Part shown: positions 23,697 through 30,709 of the stretch, in pieces
Layout: each line of letters starts with the position of its first letter
Position numbering within the stretch: position 1 is the first letter of the stretch
Assembly (NCBI GenBank): GCA_017551215.1
Contig: JAFZMA010000203.1
Coordinates: 1 to 30,709 of the forward strand
Length of the DNA stretch: 30,709 nt
Direction: 5' to 3'
From: Bacteroidales bacterium
GTDB lineage: Bacteria > Bacteroidota > Bacteroidia > Bacteroidales > UBA932
Program-made: the position numbers and the translations under genes
Notes under the pieces: generated by a model
Database searches by the model: none
Seen by the model: the letters and a program-made list of their open reading frames with translations, nothing else
What the model was told of the DNA's origin: nothing

Positions 23697-24740
23697 TCAG
23701 TCGTTGACTCCCTTGAGAGCCTCTCTTACCTTGGCCTCGATTTCCTCGCAGAGTTCAGGATTATCCCTAAGCAGCTGCTTTACTGCATCTCGGCCCTGTG
23801 CAAGTTTGGAATCGTTGTAGCTGAACCAGCTTCCGCTCTTCTTGATGACTCCGAGCTCCACACCCAGATCTACGATTTCTCCGAGCTTGGAAATGCCTTC
23901 TCCGAATACGATATCGAATTCCGCCTTGCGGAAAGGAGGTGCCATCTTGTTCTTTACGACCTTTACCCTTGCGCGGTTTCCGGTAGCATCGTCTCCATCC
24001 TTAAGCTGCTGTGTCTTACGCACATCAAGACGGACGGAAGCATAGAACTTGAGGGCGTTTCCACCGGTTGTGGTTTCCGGATTTCCGAACAGCACTCCAA
24101 TCTTCTCCCTAAGCTGGTTGATGAAGATGCAGCAAGTGTTTGTCTTGGAAATGTTAGCCGTAAGTTTTCTCAGAGCCTGGCTCATGAGCCTTGCCTGGAG
24201 ACCCATCTTGCTGTCTCCCATATCTCCCTCAATCTCAGCCTTTGGCGTAAGCGCCGCCACGGAGTCTATAACAACAATGTCTATAGCTCCAGAACGGATG
24301 AGGCTGTCTGCAATCTCCAGCGCCTGCTCTCCGTTGTCTGGCTGGGAGATAAGCAGCGTATCTACATTAACGCCAAGCTTTTTGGCGTATGTGCGGTCGA
24401 ACGCATGCTCTGCATCTATCATTGCGGCAATTCCGCCAGTCTTTTGAGCCTCAGCGATGGCGTGAATAGCCAGCGTGGTCTTTCCGCTGCTCTCCGGGCC
24501 GTAAATTTCAATAACTCTTCCTCTTGGATATCCTCCGATTCCCAGCGCGTGGTCCAAAGCTATTGAACCGGTTGGGATAATTGACACATCGAACTTTGGC
24601 TGGTCTCCCAATTTCATGATCGTCCCTTTGCCGAAATCCTTCTCGATCTTGTCCAAAGTGGCCTGCAAAGCCCTTAGCTTCTCGGCGTTTACACCTTCAT
24701 TCTGCACGGTTGCGGCAGTTTTCTCTTTCTCTTTAGCCAT
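23697..24740 (-). CDS. recA: Recombinase A
   Basis: At 347 residues it has the normal length. Walker A is 'GPESSGKT' (81-88), and '[24 protein letters not shown]' contains Walker B and the L1 region. '[33 protein letters not shown]' is the L2/ATPase block, and the C-terminal domain ends acidic. It forms the ATP-dependent filament for strand exchange and SOS signalling. It is the first gene of recA-dnaG-metG. Upstream I see a TATATTTG box but no LexA-type palindrome. The plus-strand gene recX lies 3.5 kb beyond it. Confidence 0.99.
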   Translation of the reverse strand: MAKEKEKTAATVQNEGVNAEKLRALQATLDKIEKDFGKGTIMKLGDQPKFDVSIIPTGSIALDHALGIGGYPRGRVIEIYGPESSGKTTLAIHAIAEAQKTGGIAAMIDAEHAFDRTYAKKLGVNVDTLLISQPDNGEQALEIADSLIRSGAIDIVVIDSVAALTPKAEIEGDMGDSKMGLQARLMSQALRKLTANISKTNTCCIFINQLREKIGVLFGNPETTTGGNALKFYASVRLDVRKTQQLKDGDDATGNRARVKVVKNKMAPPFRKAEFDIVFGEGISKLGEIVDLGVELGVIKKSGSWFSYNDSKLAQGRDAVKQLLRDNPELCEEIEAKVREALKGVND

Positions 24741-24772
24741 AATATTAATTTTTAGTTGTGTTTATAACTCTA

Positions 24773-24780
24773 CAAATATA
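24773..24780 (-). promoter_or_regulatory. Probable -7 box for recA-dnaG-metG
   Basis: On the minus strand this is TATATTTG, 32 bases upstream of the recA ATG. No TTTG is found at the usual -33 distance, so the call rests on the -7 match alone. Confidence 0.45.
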
Positions 24781-24807
24781 CTCAAATCTGAAGTAATTTC
24801 TCATCCT

Positions 24808-24837
24808 TTTGCAGTGCAAAAAAAATATGTAAATTTG
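24808..24837 (+). promoter_or_regulatory. Promoter of rlmN
   Basis: TTTG (24808-24811), an 18-base spacer and TAAATTTG (24830-24837) match the Bacteroidetes -33/-7 pattern. The predicted leader is about 38 bases. It is back to back with the recA promoter. Confidence 0.7.
24820..24837 (+). repeat. Direct repeat bracketing rlmN, left copy
   Basis: AAAAAATATGTAAATTTG is found here and again at 25928-25945. In both places GC precedes the A-run, which is two bases longer in this copy. This copy contains the rlmN -7 box. Confidence 0.8.
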
Positions 24838-24881
24838 TCAATATCCGTCAAAGAGCGGAAAATTTTGAAATTTTTTGAAAA

Positions 24882-25940
24882 ATGAAGAAGAAACTGCTGG
24901 GTCTGACTCTGGATGAACTCAAAGCCCTGTGTCTTGAGTGTGGCTTTCCTTCCTTTACCGCCAAGCAGATTTGCCAGTGGCTTTATCAGAAAAGGGCGGT
25001 TTCTTTCTCCGCGATGACAAATCTTTCCCTGAAAACCAGAAGCCTGCTGGAAGAAAAGTATGAGATAGGAGCCATTCCGTTCTGCAAGTGTGCTCAAAGC
25101 AAGGACGGAACCAAGAAATATCTCTTTGAGGTTTCCGGCGGCAACTATGTGGAAGCCGTGATGATTCCGGATAAAGACCGCAAGACTCTCTGCGTGTCTT
25201 CCCAGGCCGGATGCCGGATGGGATGCCGCTTCTGCATGACCGGAAGGCAGGGATTCCACGGCAATCTGGATGCAGCCCAGATACTCTCCCAGTTCTTCTT
25301 CATCGCTGAGGCAGAAGAACTTACAAATGCTGTTTTCATGGGGATGGGGGAACCTCTGGACAATCTGGATAATGTGTTAAGGGCCATTGAGGTTTTGACC
25401 TCGGACTGGGGATGTGGTTGGAGTCCAAAGAGAATCACGCTTAGCTCCATAGGCATTAACAAACTTGTGGGCAAAAACAGCCAAGGTGCAGAAAAGCGTT
25501 CTCCGCTCGAAAGGTTCCTGGAAGAAAGCCATGCCCACCTTGCTATAAGTCTCCATAATCCGTTCCATGCGGAGAGGCTTGCCATTATGCCTTCCGAGGC
25601 GGCTTTTCCGCTTGAAGAAACGCTTAAAATCATCCGCAAATACGATTTTACGGGGCAGAGGAGAGTGAGTTTTGAATACATAATGTTCAAGGGCCTCAAC
25701 GATAGTCCTCGTCACGCCAAAGCCCTGGCTTCCATGCTGAAAGGCCTGGAGTGCAGGGTGAACCTCATCCGCTTCCACGACATTAAGGATACGGAGTTTC
25801 TTTCATCGCCGATGAAAACAATAACGGATTTCCAGGCTATTCTGGAGCAGTCTGGAATTACCGCAACTCTGCGCGCCTCAAGAGGGCAGGATATAGAAGC
25901 CGCCTGCGGCATGCTCAGCGGCAAGGCAAAAAATATGTAA
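24882..25940 (+). CDS. rlmN: Dual-specificity RNA methyltransferase RlmN (radical SAM)
   Basis: The 352-residue protein has the radical-SAM cluster Cys111-x3-Cys115-x2-Cys118 ('SQAGCRMGCRFCMTGRQGF'), followed by 'MGMGEPLDNLDNV', the SAM-binding GEP motif. The second catalytic cysteine that carries the methyl group is Cys342 in 'RGQDIEAACGML'; the N-terminal helix-hairpin domain 'FTAKQICQWLYQKRAVSFSAMTNLS' fits as well. It methylates A2503 of 23S rRNA, and A37 of some tRNAs, at carbon 2. It is divergent from recA. The last codons ('KAKNM') overlap a direct repeat whose -7-like box may serve the next gene. Confidence 0.97.
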   Translation: MKKKLLGLTLDELKALCLECGFPSFTAKQICQWLYQKRAVSFSAMTNLSLKTRSLLEEKYEIGAIPFCKCAQSKDGTKKYLFEVSGGNYVEAVMIPDKDRKTLCVSSQAGCRMGCRFCMTGRQGFHGNLDAAQILSQFFFIAEAEELTNAVFMGMGEPLDNLDNVLRAIEVLTSDWGCGWSPKRITLSSIGINKLVGKNSQGAEKRSPLERFLEESHAHLAISLHNPFHAERLAIMPSEAAFPLEETLKIIRKYDFTGQRRVSFEYIMFKGLNDSPRHAKALASMLKGLECRVNLIRFHDIKDTEFLSSPMKTITDFQAILEQSGITATLRASRGQDIEAACGMLSGKAKNM

Positions 25941-25945
25941 ATTTG
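25928..25945 (+). repeat. Direct repeat bracketing rlmN, right copy
   Basis: This is the same 18 bases as at 24820-24837, here running across the rlmN stop codon. Confidence 0.8.
25938..25945 (+). promoter_or_regulatory. Possible -7 box for the patatin-recX-GH84 genes
   Basis: TAAATTTG overlaps the rlmN stop codon and lies 23 bases before the patatin ATG. A -33 TTTG is not visible, so read-through from the rlmN promoter is equally likely. Confidence 0.35.
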
Positions 25946-25968
25946 GTATCAAGAAGAACCTATAAAAG

Positions 25969-28245
25969 ATGAGAACATTAAGGATATTGTCAGCAGCCTT
26001 CCTTATCGCTGTGCTTTCATTTTCAAATCTTTTCGCTGAGGAAAACAAAACCCAGACCCCTCCGAAAAAGAAGATAAAGGTGGCCCTTGTGCTTTGCGGC
26101 GGAGGAGCCAAGGGAGCGGCGCACATAGGTGTCATCAAGAAACTGGAAGAGGTGGGAATCAGGCCGGATATGGTGCTTGGAACTTCTATGGGTGCTCTTA
26201 TAGGTGGATTGTATGCAATGGGTTACAACTCTTCGCAGATGGATTCCGTGATTTCCGGTGCAGACTGGGACTATCTTCTTTCAGACAATATCCGTAGAGA
26301 AGACCTTAACTTCTCCAAGAAGCAGGATGAGGAAAAGTTTTTCATGAGCATTCCTTTTTACAACATATATGGGGAAAAGAAAGGAGAGTCTAAACAGGAG
26401 AAAAGCATGTTCAATCTTCCGGGCGGATTTGTTAGCGGAAATAACGTTCTCAATCTTCTCACGGACCTTGCTCTGGGATATCAGGACTCCATAAACTTCA
26501 ACACGCTTCCGATTCCTTTTGCCTGCATCGCCACGGATTTGGCTACAGGAGAGGAGGTTGTGCTGGATCATGGAAGCCTGCCTTTGGCAATGAGAGCCAG
26601 TATGGCTATCCCGGGATTCTTTGCTCCGGTGGAAATAGACGGCAAGGTGCTGGTGGATGGCGGTGTGGTAAACAATTTTCCGGTTGACGTTGCCAGAAAA
26701 AAAGGTGCGGACATAGTGATTGGAGTAGACGTTCAGACAGACCTTGCCTCTGCAGAAAACCTGAAAAGCATAGACGCTGTGCTTATGCAGCTTATCAGCC
26801 TCATGGGCAACGATCTGTTTATGGAAAACAAGGAACACACAGATATCTACATTCATCCAGACGTGTCCAAGTTCGGCACCCTGAGCTTCAACAAGGAGGC
26901 CGTGGACACCCTTATGGCAAACGGTTACAAGGCGGCTCAGGAAAGGGATGAGGCTCTCAGGGCTTTGGCTAAGCTTACCGGAACGAAAAGCCTTAAGGAA
27001 ATCCAGAAAGAAGATATCTACAAAACCAACTTCAGGATAACGGAGCTGGTCTGCGAGGGAATGGATATTGACGATAGGGGATGGCTGCTTAAAATGGCAG
27101 GACTGGAAGAGGGAAAGGAAGTTACGGGAACGCAGATAAACAAGGCCATATCCATTTTCAAGGGAACCCAGGCCTTTTCCCAGGTAACATATTCCCTGAC
27201 CAAGAATGCCAGGACAGTGGATCCGGAAGATTATGTACTTACGTTCAAGTTCACCAAGGGACCTTCCAATTATGTCAGTGTCGGAGCCAGATACGATACA
27301 GAAGAGGCTGCGGCCATGCTTCTTAGGGTTGGCATCAACCAGTATGCTCTCCACGGCTCCAGGATGGATCTTACCGGCCGTGTGAGTTTTAACCCAAACG
27401 TAAGGCTTGGATACGACTATGTGTTCAGCAAATACCCACGCCTGGAAACCAGCTATATGTTTGCCAAGAAAGACGTGAACATTTATTCCGACGAATCTTC
27501 CCGCAACAATGTAACCTTTATCTACAACGGATTAGAGGCTGCCATTGCAAACATCAAGTATTTCAGGGCTTTGGATGTGAGACTCGGCACGCGCCTGGAA
27601 AATTTCAAGTTCACCAAGTTTCTCTCCAGCAAGATGGTGAGCGGACATATCAAGGCCCATAGCTACTGGTCTGTTTTTGCAAGGGGAATCATGGATACCA
27701 GAGACAGCAAGTATTTCCCTACAGATGGTTCTTACCTGCAGGTGGACGGGGCGTATTATTTTGTGGGCTTCCATTCCGGATTCAAGAGTTTCACTTCCTG
27801 GATGGTAAGTTTCAACATGGCGTTCGATCTGGGCGACAACTTTGTTCTCCAGCCATATATATGGGGAAGGGTCAATGTCCGCAACCGTCTGGAACAGCCT
27901 TACTACAACTTTGTCGGAGGCTCCGAGCAGGGAAGGTATCTAGACCACCAGATACCATTCATAGGAATTAACTATGCCAACGCATTCGACAATTCAGTAA
28001 GTGTTTTCCGTCTTGACCTTAGAAAGAAACTGGGCAAGAAGCATTATGTCTATGCTATGGGCAATTACCTGCGCAATGGCAAGAGCCTGGACAAGATGGT
28101 AAGTTTCGACCGCAAGGGCTACTGGGGCGTTGGCGCCCAGTACAGTTACGATACCAAGATAGGTCCCCTGACCTTCAATCTCCACTGGAGCGACTACAAC
28201 AAGAAGAAGATAGGCGCCTATCTTTCATTCGGCTATTTCTTCTAG
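25969..28245 (+). CDS. Patatin-like phospholipase fused to POTRA and Omp85-type barrel
   Basis: A signal peptide (residues 1-23) is followed by a patatin domain (about 36-330). It has the glycine-rich oxyanion block 'LCGGGAKGAAHIGVIKKLE', the nucleophile Ser73 in 'GTSMG' and the dyad Asp230 in 'VDGGVVNNFP'. A POTRA-like domain follows ('FRITELVCEGMDIDDRGWLLKMAGLEEGKEVTG', about 344-415). The remainder to residue 758 is a beta-barrel of alternating aromatic strands that ends in Phe ('SFGYFF'). The order patatin-POTRA-barrel is that of type Vd autotransporters (PlpD-like) and the related 'patatin/surface antigen' proteins of Bacteroidetes. It would place a lipase at the outer membrane. Either the domain is held at the periplasmic side or it is exported. 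recX follows after three bases. Confidence 0.9.
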   Translation: MRTLRILSAAFLIAVLSFSNLFAEENKTQTPPKKKIKVALVLCGGGAKGAAHIGVIKKLEEVGIRPDMVLGTSMGALIGGLYAMGYNSSQMDSVISGADWDYLLSDNIRREDLNFSKKQDEEKFFMSIPFYNIYGEKKGESKQEKSMFNLPGGFVSGNNVLNLLTDLALGYQDSINFNTLPIPFACIATDLATGEEVVLDHGSLPLAMRASMAIPGFFAPVEIDGKVLVDGGVVNNFPVDVARKKGADIVIGVDVQTDLASAENLKSIDAVLMQLISLMGNDLFMENKEHTDIYIHPDVSKFGTLSFNKEAVDTLMANGYKAAQERDEALRALAKLTGTKSLKEIQKEDIYKTNFRITELVCEGMDIDDRGWLLKMAGLEEGKEVTGTQINKAISIFKGTQAFSQVTYSLTKNARTVDPEDYVLTFKFTKGPSNYVSVGARYDTEEAAAMLLRVGINQYALHGSRMDLTGRVSFNPNVRLGYDYVFSKYPRLETSYMFAKKDVNIYSDESSRNNVTFIYNGLEAAIANIKYFRALDVRLGTRLENFKFTKFLSSKMVSGHIKAHSYWSVFARGIMDTRDSKYFPTDGSYLQVDGAYYFVGFHSGFKSFTSWMVSFNMAFDLGDNFVLQPYIWGRVNVRNRLEQPYYNFVGGSEQGRYLDHQIPFIGINYANAFDNSVSVFRLDLRKKLGKKHYVYAMGNYLRNGKSLDKMVSFDRKGYWGVGAQYSYDTKIGPLTFNLHWSDYNKKKIGAYLSFGYFF

Positions 28246-28248
28246 GAT

Positions 28249-28890
28249 ATGGATTCCCAGCAGGCCAAGAACCGTTTGATGGCGGAGTGCTCCAGAAAGG
28301 AAATCTCCGCCCATCAGGCACGCGCAAAACTCCTTAAATGGCTGAATCAGTCTGACGAAGAAGCGCAGCCTCAATCTTCAAAAACAGCCGTTGAACAAAT
28401 CATCGCCTCCCTTGTAAAAGACAAATACATAGACGATTCGCGCTTTGCCAAGGCATTCACAAGGGACAAGCTCCGCTTCTGTGGCTGGGGGCCTGAAAAG
28501 ATATTGAGGGGGCTCAGCGATGCTGGCATAGATAAATCCATCGCAGAGAAAACCGTAAAGGAAGAGGAGGCACTTTCTCTCCAAATTCTCAGCGATCTTC
28601 TTTCCAGAAAGCGCAGGGAACTTGAAAAGAAGCAGGACAGGAAAATCGCTGAGGCTCAATCACAAATGGAACACCTCAAGGAAAAACTCGGCGAAATGGA
28701 ACGCCAGTCCTACGGATTTGATCCGGTGATGCTGGAAGAGAGGGCGTCCCTGCAGCGTAAACTTTACGCCTTGCAGACCAAGATTCGCACCTCAAACCAG
28801 CAGATCCGCGCCTCCCTGCTGGCCTTCGCCACTCGCAAAGGCTTTCCCCTCAAACAAATATCCTCCGCTTTGAAACAAATTGAAATATGA
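28249..28890 (+). CDS. recX: RecX-family regulator with a coiled-coil insertion
   Basis: This 213-residue protein is about 50-60 residues longer than usual RecX. The family's three-helix repeats are seen as 'KEISAHQARAKLLKWL' (17-32), 'IIASLVKDKYIDDSRFAKAFTRDKLRFCGWGPEKILRGLSDAGID' (51-95), and a third repeat that is split: 'LSLQILSDLLSRKRREL' (109-125) before, and 'RASLLAFATRKGFPLKQISSALKQ' (187-210) after. Between them, residues 126-186 form a highly charged, heptad-like helix pair with a Gly-Phe-Asp-Pro turn near 156-159. RecX binds RecA filaments and limits or adjusts them. The gene is joined to the patatin gene (3 bases) and overlaps the GH84 gene by four bases (ATGA), and lies 3.5 kb from recA on the other strand. 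Confidence 0.85.
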   Translation: MDSQQAKNRLMAECSRKEISAHQARAKLLKWLNQSDEEAQPQSSKTAVEQIIASLVKDKYIDDSRFAKAFTRDKLRFCGWGPEKILRGLSDAGIDKSIAEKTVKEEEALSLQILSDLLSRKRRELEKKQDRKIAEAQSQMEHLKEKLGEMERQSYGFDPVMLEERASLQRKLYALQTKIRTSNQQIRASLLAFATRKGFPLKQISSALKQIEI

Positions 28891-30709
28891 AAAGAATATC
28901 CGTATTGTTTGTTGCGCTGACCGTTGCAGCGTCTATGTTTTCAAATATGGCAGTTAGCCAGTCATACAAGATTTATCCGGTGCCGCATAAGATGACGGAG
29001 GCTGATTACATCGTTTTCTCCAATATTCCGTCAGGAAGTCAAATTAACATAGTTGCCGAAAATGGTATTGATGAAGTAACTGTCCGTAGGGCGGAACAGA
29101 TAATTGTAGAACACGGATATTCTGCAAGTAGATCTGACAAGCTTTCAAAGACAGGAAATAATCTGATTCTCGGAATTTCCGGTTCTAAAGGCTTAGCCGA
29201 TTTGATGGCGTATGCAGTTGATAGAAGTGTGTTTGATTTGGAGAATGTATATGATCGTTATCTCCTGTGCATTGCAGCACGAGGTTTTTTCGAGAACTAT
29301 CATTCAGATGCGATTACATTAAAAACCAGTAAGACAGAGATACTTGTTTTAGGTGAGAATACAGATGCTGTTTTCTGTGGCTTGGCTTCTTTGGAGCAGA
29401 TTATGGATCAGGGGATTAACCATTCGGTTATTATCTATGACTGGGCGGATGTGAAGAATCGCGGAGTAATAGAGGGGTACTACGGAGTGCCTTATTCCGC
29501 TGAGGTTACAAAAGACCTATTCCGGTTTATGGCAAAGTACAAGTTGAATACTTACATGTATGGGGCAAAGAGCGACCCTTATCACTCAAGATACTGGAGC
29601 GAGCCTTATCCTACGTCAATTACTCCGGAGCAGGAGAAGATAGGTTATCTTACTCAGGACATGATGAAAGACATTACTTCCGTTGCAAAGGAGTGTAAGG
29701 TGGATTTCATCTGGGCAATCCATCCGGGCAAGGCGTTTGCGGATCCTGAGAATAAGGATATCATACGGCAGATAATGGGTAAGTTCGAGAGCATGTATGA
29801 GCTGGGAGTCAGACAGTTCGGAGTGTTTGTGGATGACGTTGGAGTGCCATCAGACACCATGGTCCTTAAACTCTGTGCAGACAATCTGGCCGCTTTGCAG
29901 AACGCCATAGACAAGAAGTGGAACAGGCCTGGCGTTTCTCCTGCAGATACGGTTAAGCCTCTGCAGTATGTGCCTCAGCTTTACGCTTATTCCTGGGTGG
30001 ACGAGGAGAAGGCGAAGGCTTTTTTCGAGACCTTGAAGCCGGTGCCGGAAAAGGTGGACATCTACATTACCGGCGCAAACGTGTGGTCCGTTCCAAATAA
30101 CTATGATATAGCCAAGGTTAACGGATGGCTCGTAAAGAGAACCAGCTGGTGGTGGAACTATCTGTGCAACGATTCCGACGTGACAAAGCTTTTTGTCGCC
30201 GATGCGTATACGAACTTCAGGGACGAGACTCATATCTTCAGCACCTCGTATCTTGAAGAAAACCTTGCCGGCACAAACTCCATAATAGTCAACCCGATGC
30301 AGCAGGGAGAACTTTCCAAGATCGGCCTTTTCAGCACGGCAGACTATACCTGGAACACAGGAGCCTTTAACAATTACCGCAGCTGGGAGGCCGCTGTCCG
30401 TGCTGTGGGCGGTTCCGCTCTTCTTGCCGATTTGTCGGAAGACTTGTTCAACGTGATTCCTGCTCTGCGATACTATGACAACGACAAATTCGAATACCTG
30501 ATAACGCGCTACAAGCAGTCCGTGGAAAAAGGCAAGCCGGCTCCTGGATCTCTCATCGCCGAGCTGAAAAAGGTTAATGCTTCCTGCAGCCGGATAGAGA
30601 AGAATCTGGTGCTTTCTTCCAAGTTGAGCGACGCCTTACTCTACACGGACATAAGTCCTTGGCTTCTTAAGGTTAAGGCTATGACAGAAGAAGCAATTGG
30701 CTTGCTGGA
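28887..30709 (+). CDS. GH84 beta-N-acetylglucosaminidase (O-GlcNAcase-like), 3' end missing
   Basis: The frame from ATG 28887 stays open to the window end (607 codons). A signal peptide ('MKRISVLFVALTVAASMFSNMAVSQ') is followed by a GH20b-type alpha/beta domain (about 30-185) and a TIM-barrel that begins 'RGVIEGYYGVPYS' (192-204). Next come 'YKLNTYMYGAKSDPYHSRYW' (218-237), 'WAIHPG' (276-281) and the catalytic pair Asp316-Asp317 in 'FGVFVDDVGV'. These are the hallmarks of GH84, which cleaves N-acetylglucosamine using the substrate's own acetamido group. The protein should be exported to degrade host or wall glycans. The C-terminal helical domain begins around residue 480 and is cut. The start overlaps the recX stop (ATGA). 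Confidence 0.93.
   Translation, partial: MKRISVLFVALTVAASMFSNMAVSQSYKIYPVPHKMTEADYIVFSNIPSGSQINIVAENGIDEVTVRRAEQIIVEHGYSASRSDKLSKTGNNLILGISGSKGLADLMAYAVDRSVFDLENVYDRYLLCIAARGFFENYHSDAITLKTSKTEILVLGENTDAVFCGLASLEQIMDQGINHSVIIYDWADVKNRGVIEGYYGVPYSAEVTKDLFRFMAKYKLNTYMYGAKSDPYHSRYWSEPYPTSITPEQEKIGYLTQDMMKDITSVAKECKVDFIWAIHPGKAFADPENKDIIRQIMGKFESMYELGVRQFGVFVDDVGVPSDTMVLKLCADNLAALQNAIDKKWNRPGVSPADTVKPLQYVPQLYAYSWVDEEKAKAFFETLKPVPEKVDIYITGANVWSVPNNYDIAKVNGWLVKRTSWWWNYLCNDSDVTKLFVADAYTNFRDETHIFSTSYLEENLAGTNSIIVNPMQQGELSKIGLFSTADYTWNTGAFNNYRSWEAAVRAVGGSALLADLSEDLFNVIPALRYYDNDKFEYLITRYKQSVEKGKPAPGSLIAELKKVNASCSRIEKNLVLSSKLSDALLYTDISPWLLKVKAMTEEAIGLL

Noticed and set aside
23361..24566. 401-codon plus-strand frame opposite dnaG and recA
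   Set aside because: It spans two well-supported genes on the other strand, shows no known motif, and its translation lacks a coherent fold pattern.
24741..24881. LexA/SOS box upstream of recA
   Set aside because: I found no convincing palindrome in the recA-rlmN gap; the A/T-rich matches are explained by promoter boxes.
26281..27354. 357-codon minus-strand frame opposite the patatin gene
   Set aside because: It is a shadow; the patatin motifs on the plus strand are complete.
3597..28248. Identical three-base spacer GAT followed by ATG before the PII-like gene (3597) and recX (28246)
   Set aside because: Three bases can agree by chance; no longer shared sequence surrounds them.
1..30709. 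Mobile element, phage, CRISPR array, toxin-antitoxin or defence island
   Set aside because: No transposase, integrase, terminal inverted repeats, spaced repeat array or defence domain could be read. The only tandem array is coding (10566-10862).

Overview
The window looks like a chromosomal segment of a Bacteroidota bacterium, most likely Bacteroidales. I infer this from the gene families (a PG0541-type companion of an RND pump, DUF4831, an H1-like Lys/Ala repeat protein, an HU-CCDC81-type membrane protein, tandem OmpA-like porins, a GH84 enzyme), from repeated matches to the Bacteroidetes promoter pattern (-7 TAnnTTTG, -33 TTTG), and from the near absence of Shine-Dalgarno sequences. No phage, insertion sequence, integrase, CRISPR array or rRNA is visible. 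The content reads as core housekeeping and cell-envelope genes.

Layout. (a) 1-3890, + strand: the end of an RND membrane-fusion protein, the RND permease and a small PII-like companion. They end at a strong terminator that lies inside the 3' end of the convergent gene. (b) 3887-6677, - strand: a POT/PTR-type transporter followed by a GT2 glycosyltransferase, with a structured leader upstream. (c) 6846-10937, + strand: an LpxL/HtrB-like acyltransferase, a secreted DUF4831 protein, the dipeptidase PepD and an H1-like repeat protein. (d) 11018-12186, - strand: rpsF-rpsR-rplI. (e) 12320-17745, + strand: a secreted M16 protease and two tandem OmpA-family proteins. (f) 17862-18738: a WaaP/InaA-like kinase (+) and tRNA-Asn (-). 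(g) 18850-19563, + strand: an HU-CCDC81-type protein with one transmembrane helix. (h) 19566-24740, - strand: recA-dnaG-metG, transcribed in that order. (i) 24882-30709, + strand: rlmN, a patatin with an Omp85-type barrel, recX carrying a coiled-coil insertion, and a GH84 hexosaminidase cut by the window edge.

Functionally the segment mixes envelope building and export (RND pump, lipid A-type acyltransferase, LPS-type kinase, OmpA pair, patatin-barrel protein, GT2), peptide use (M16 protease, POT transporter, PepD, plausible steps of one peptide-scavenging route) and information processing (RecA, RecX, DnaG, MetRS, RlmN, S6/S18/L9). No stretch longer than about 170 bases lacks a gene or a described site.

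I did not find a clearly new multi-gene system. The observations most worth checking are the RecX coiled-coil insertion, the H1-like 11-residue repeat array maintained through silent changes, strong Shine-Dalgarno sequences restricted to rpsR and rplI, the DNA-binding-type fold tethered to the membrane, the promoter-bearing direct repeat that brackets rlmN, and the terminator placed inside an opposing gene. All domain calls come from reading motifs, with no database search.
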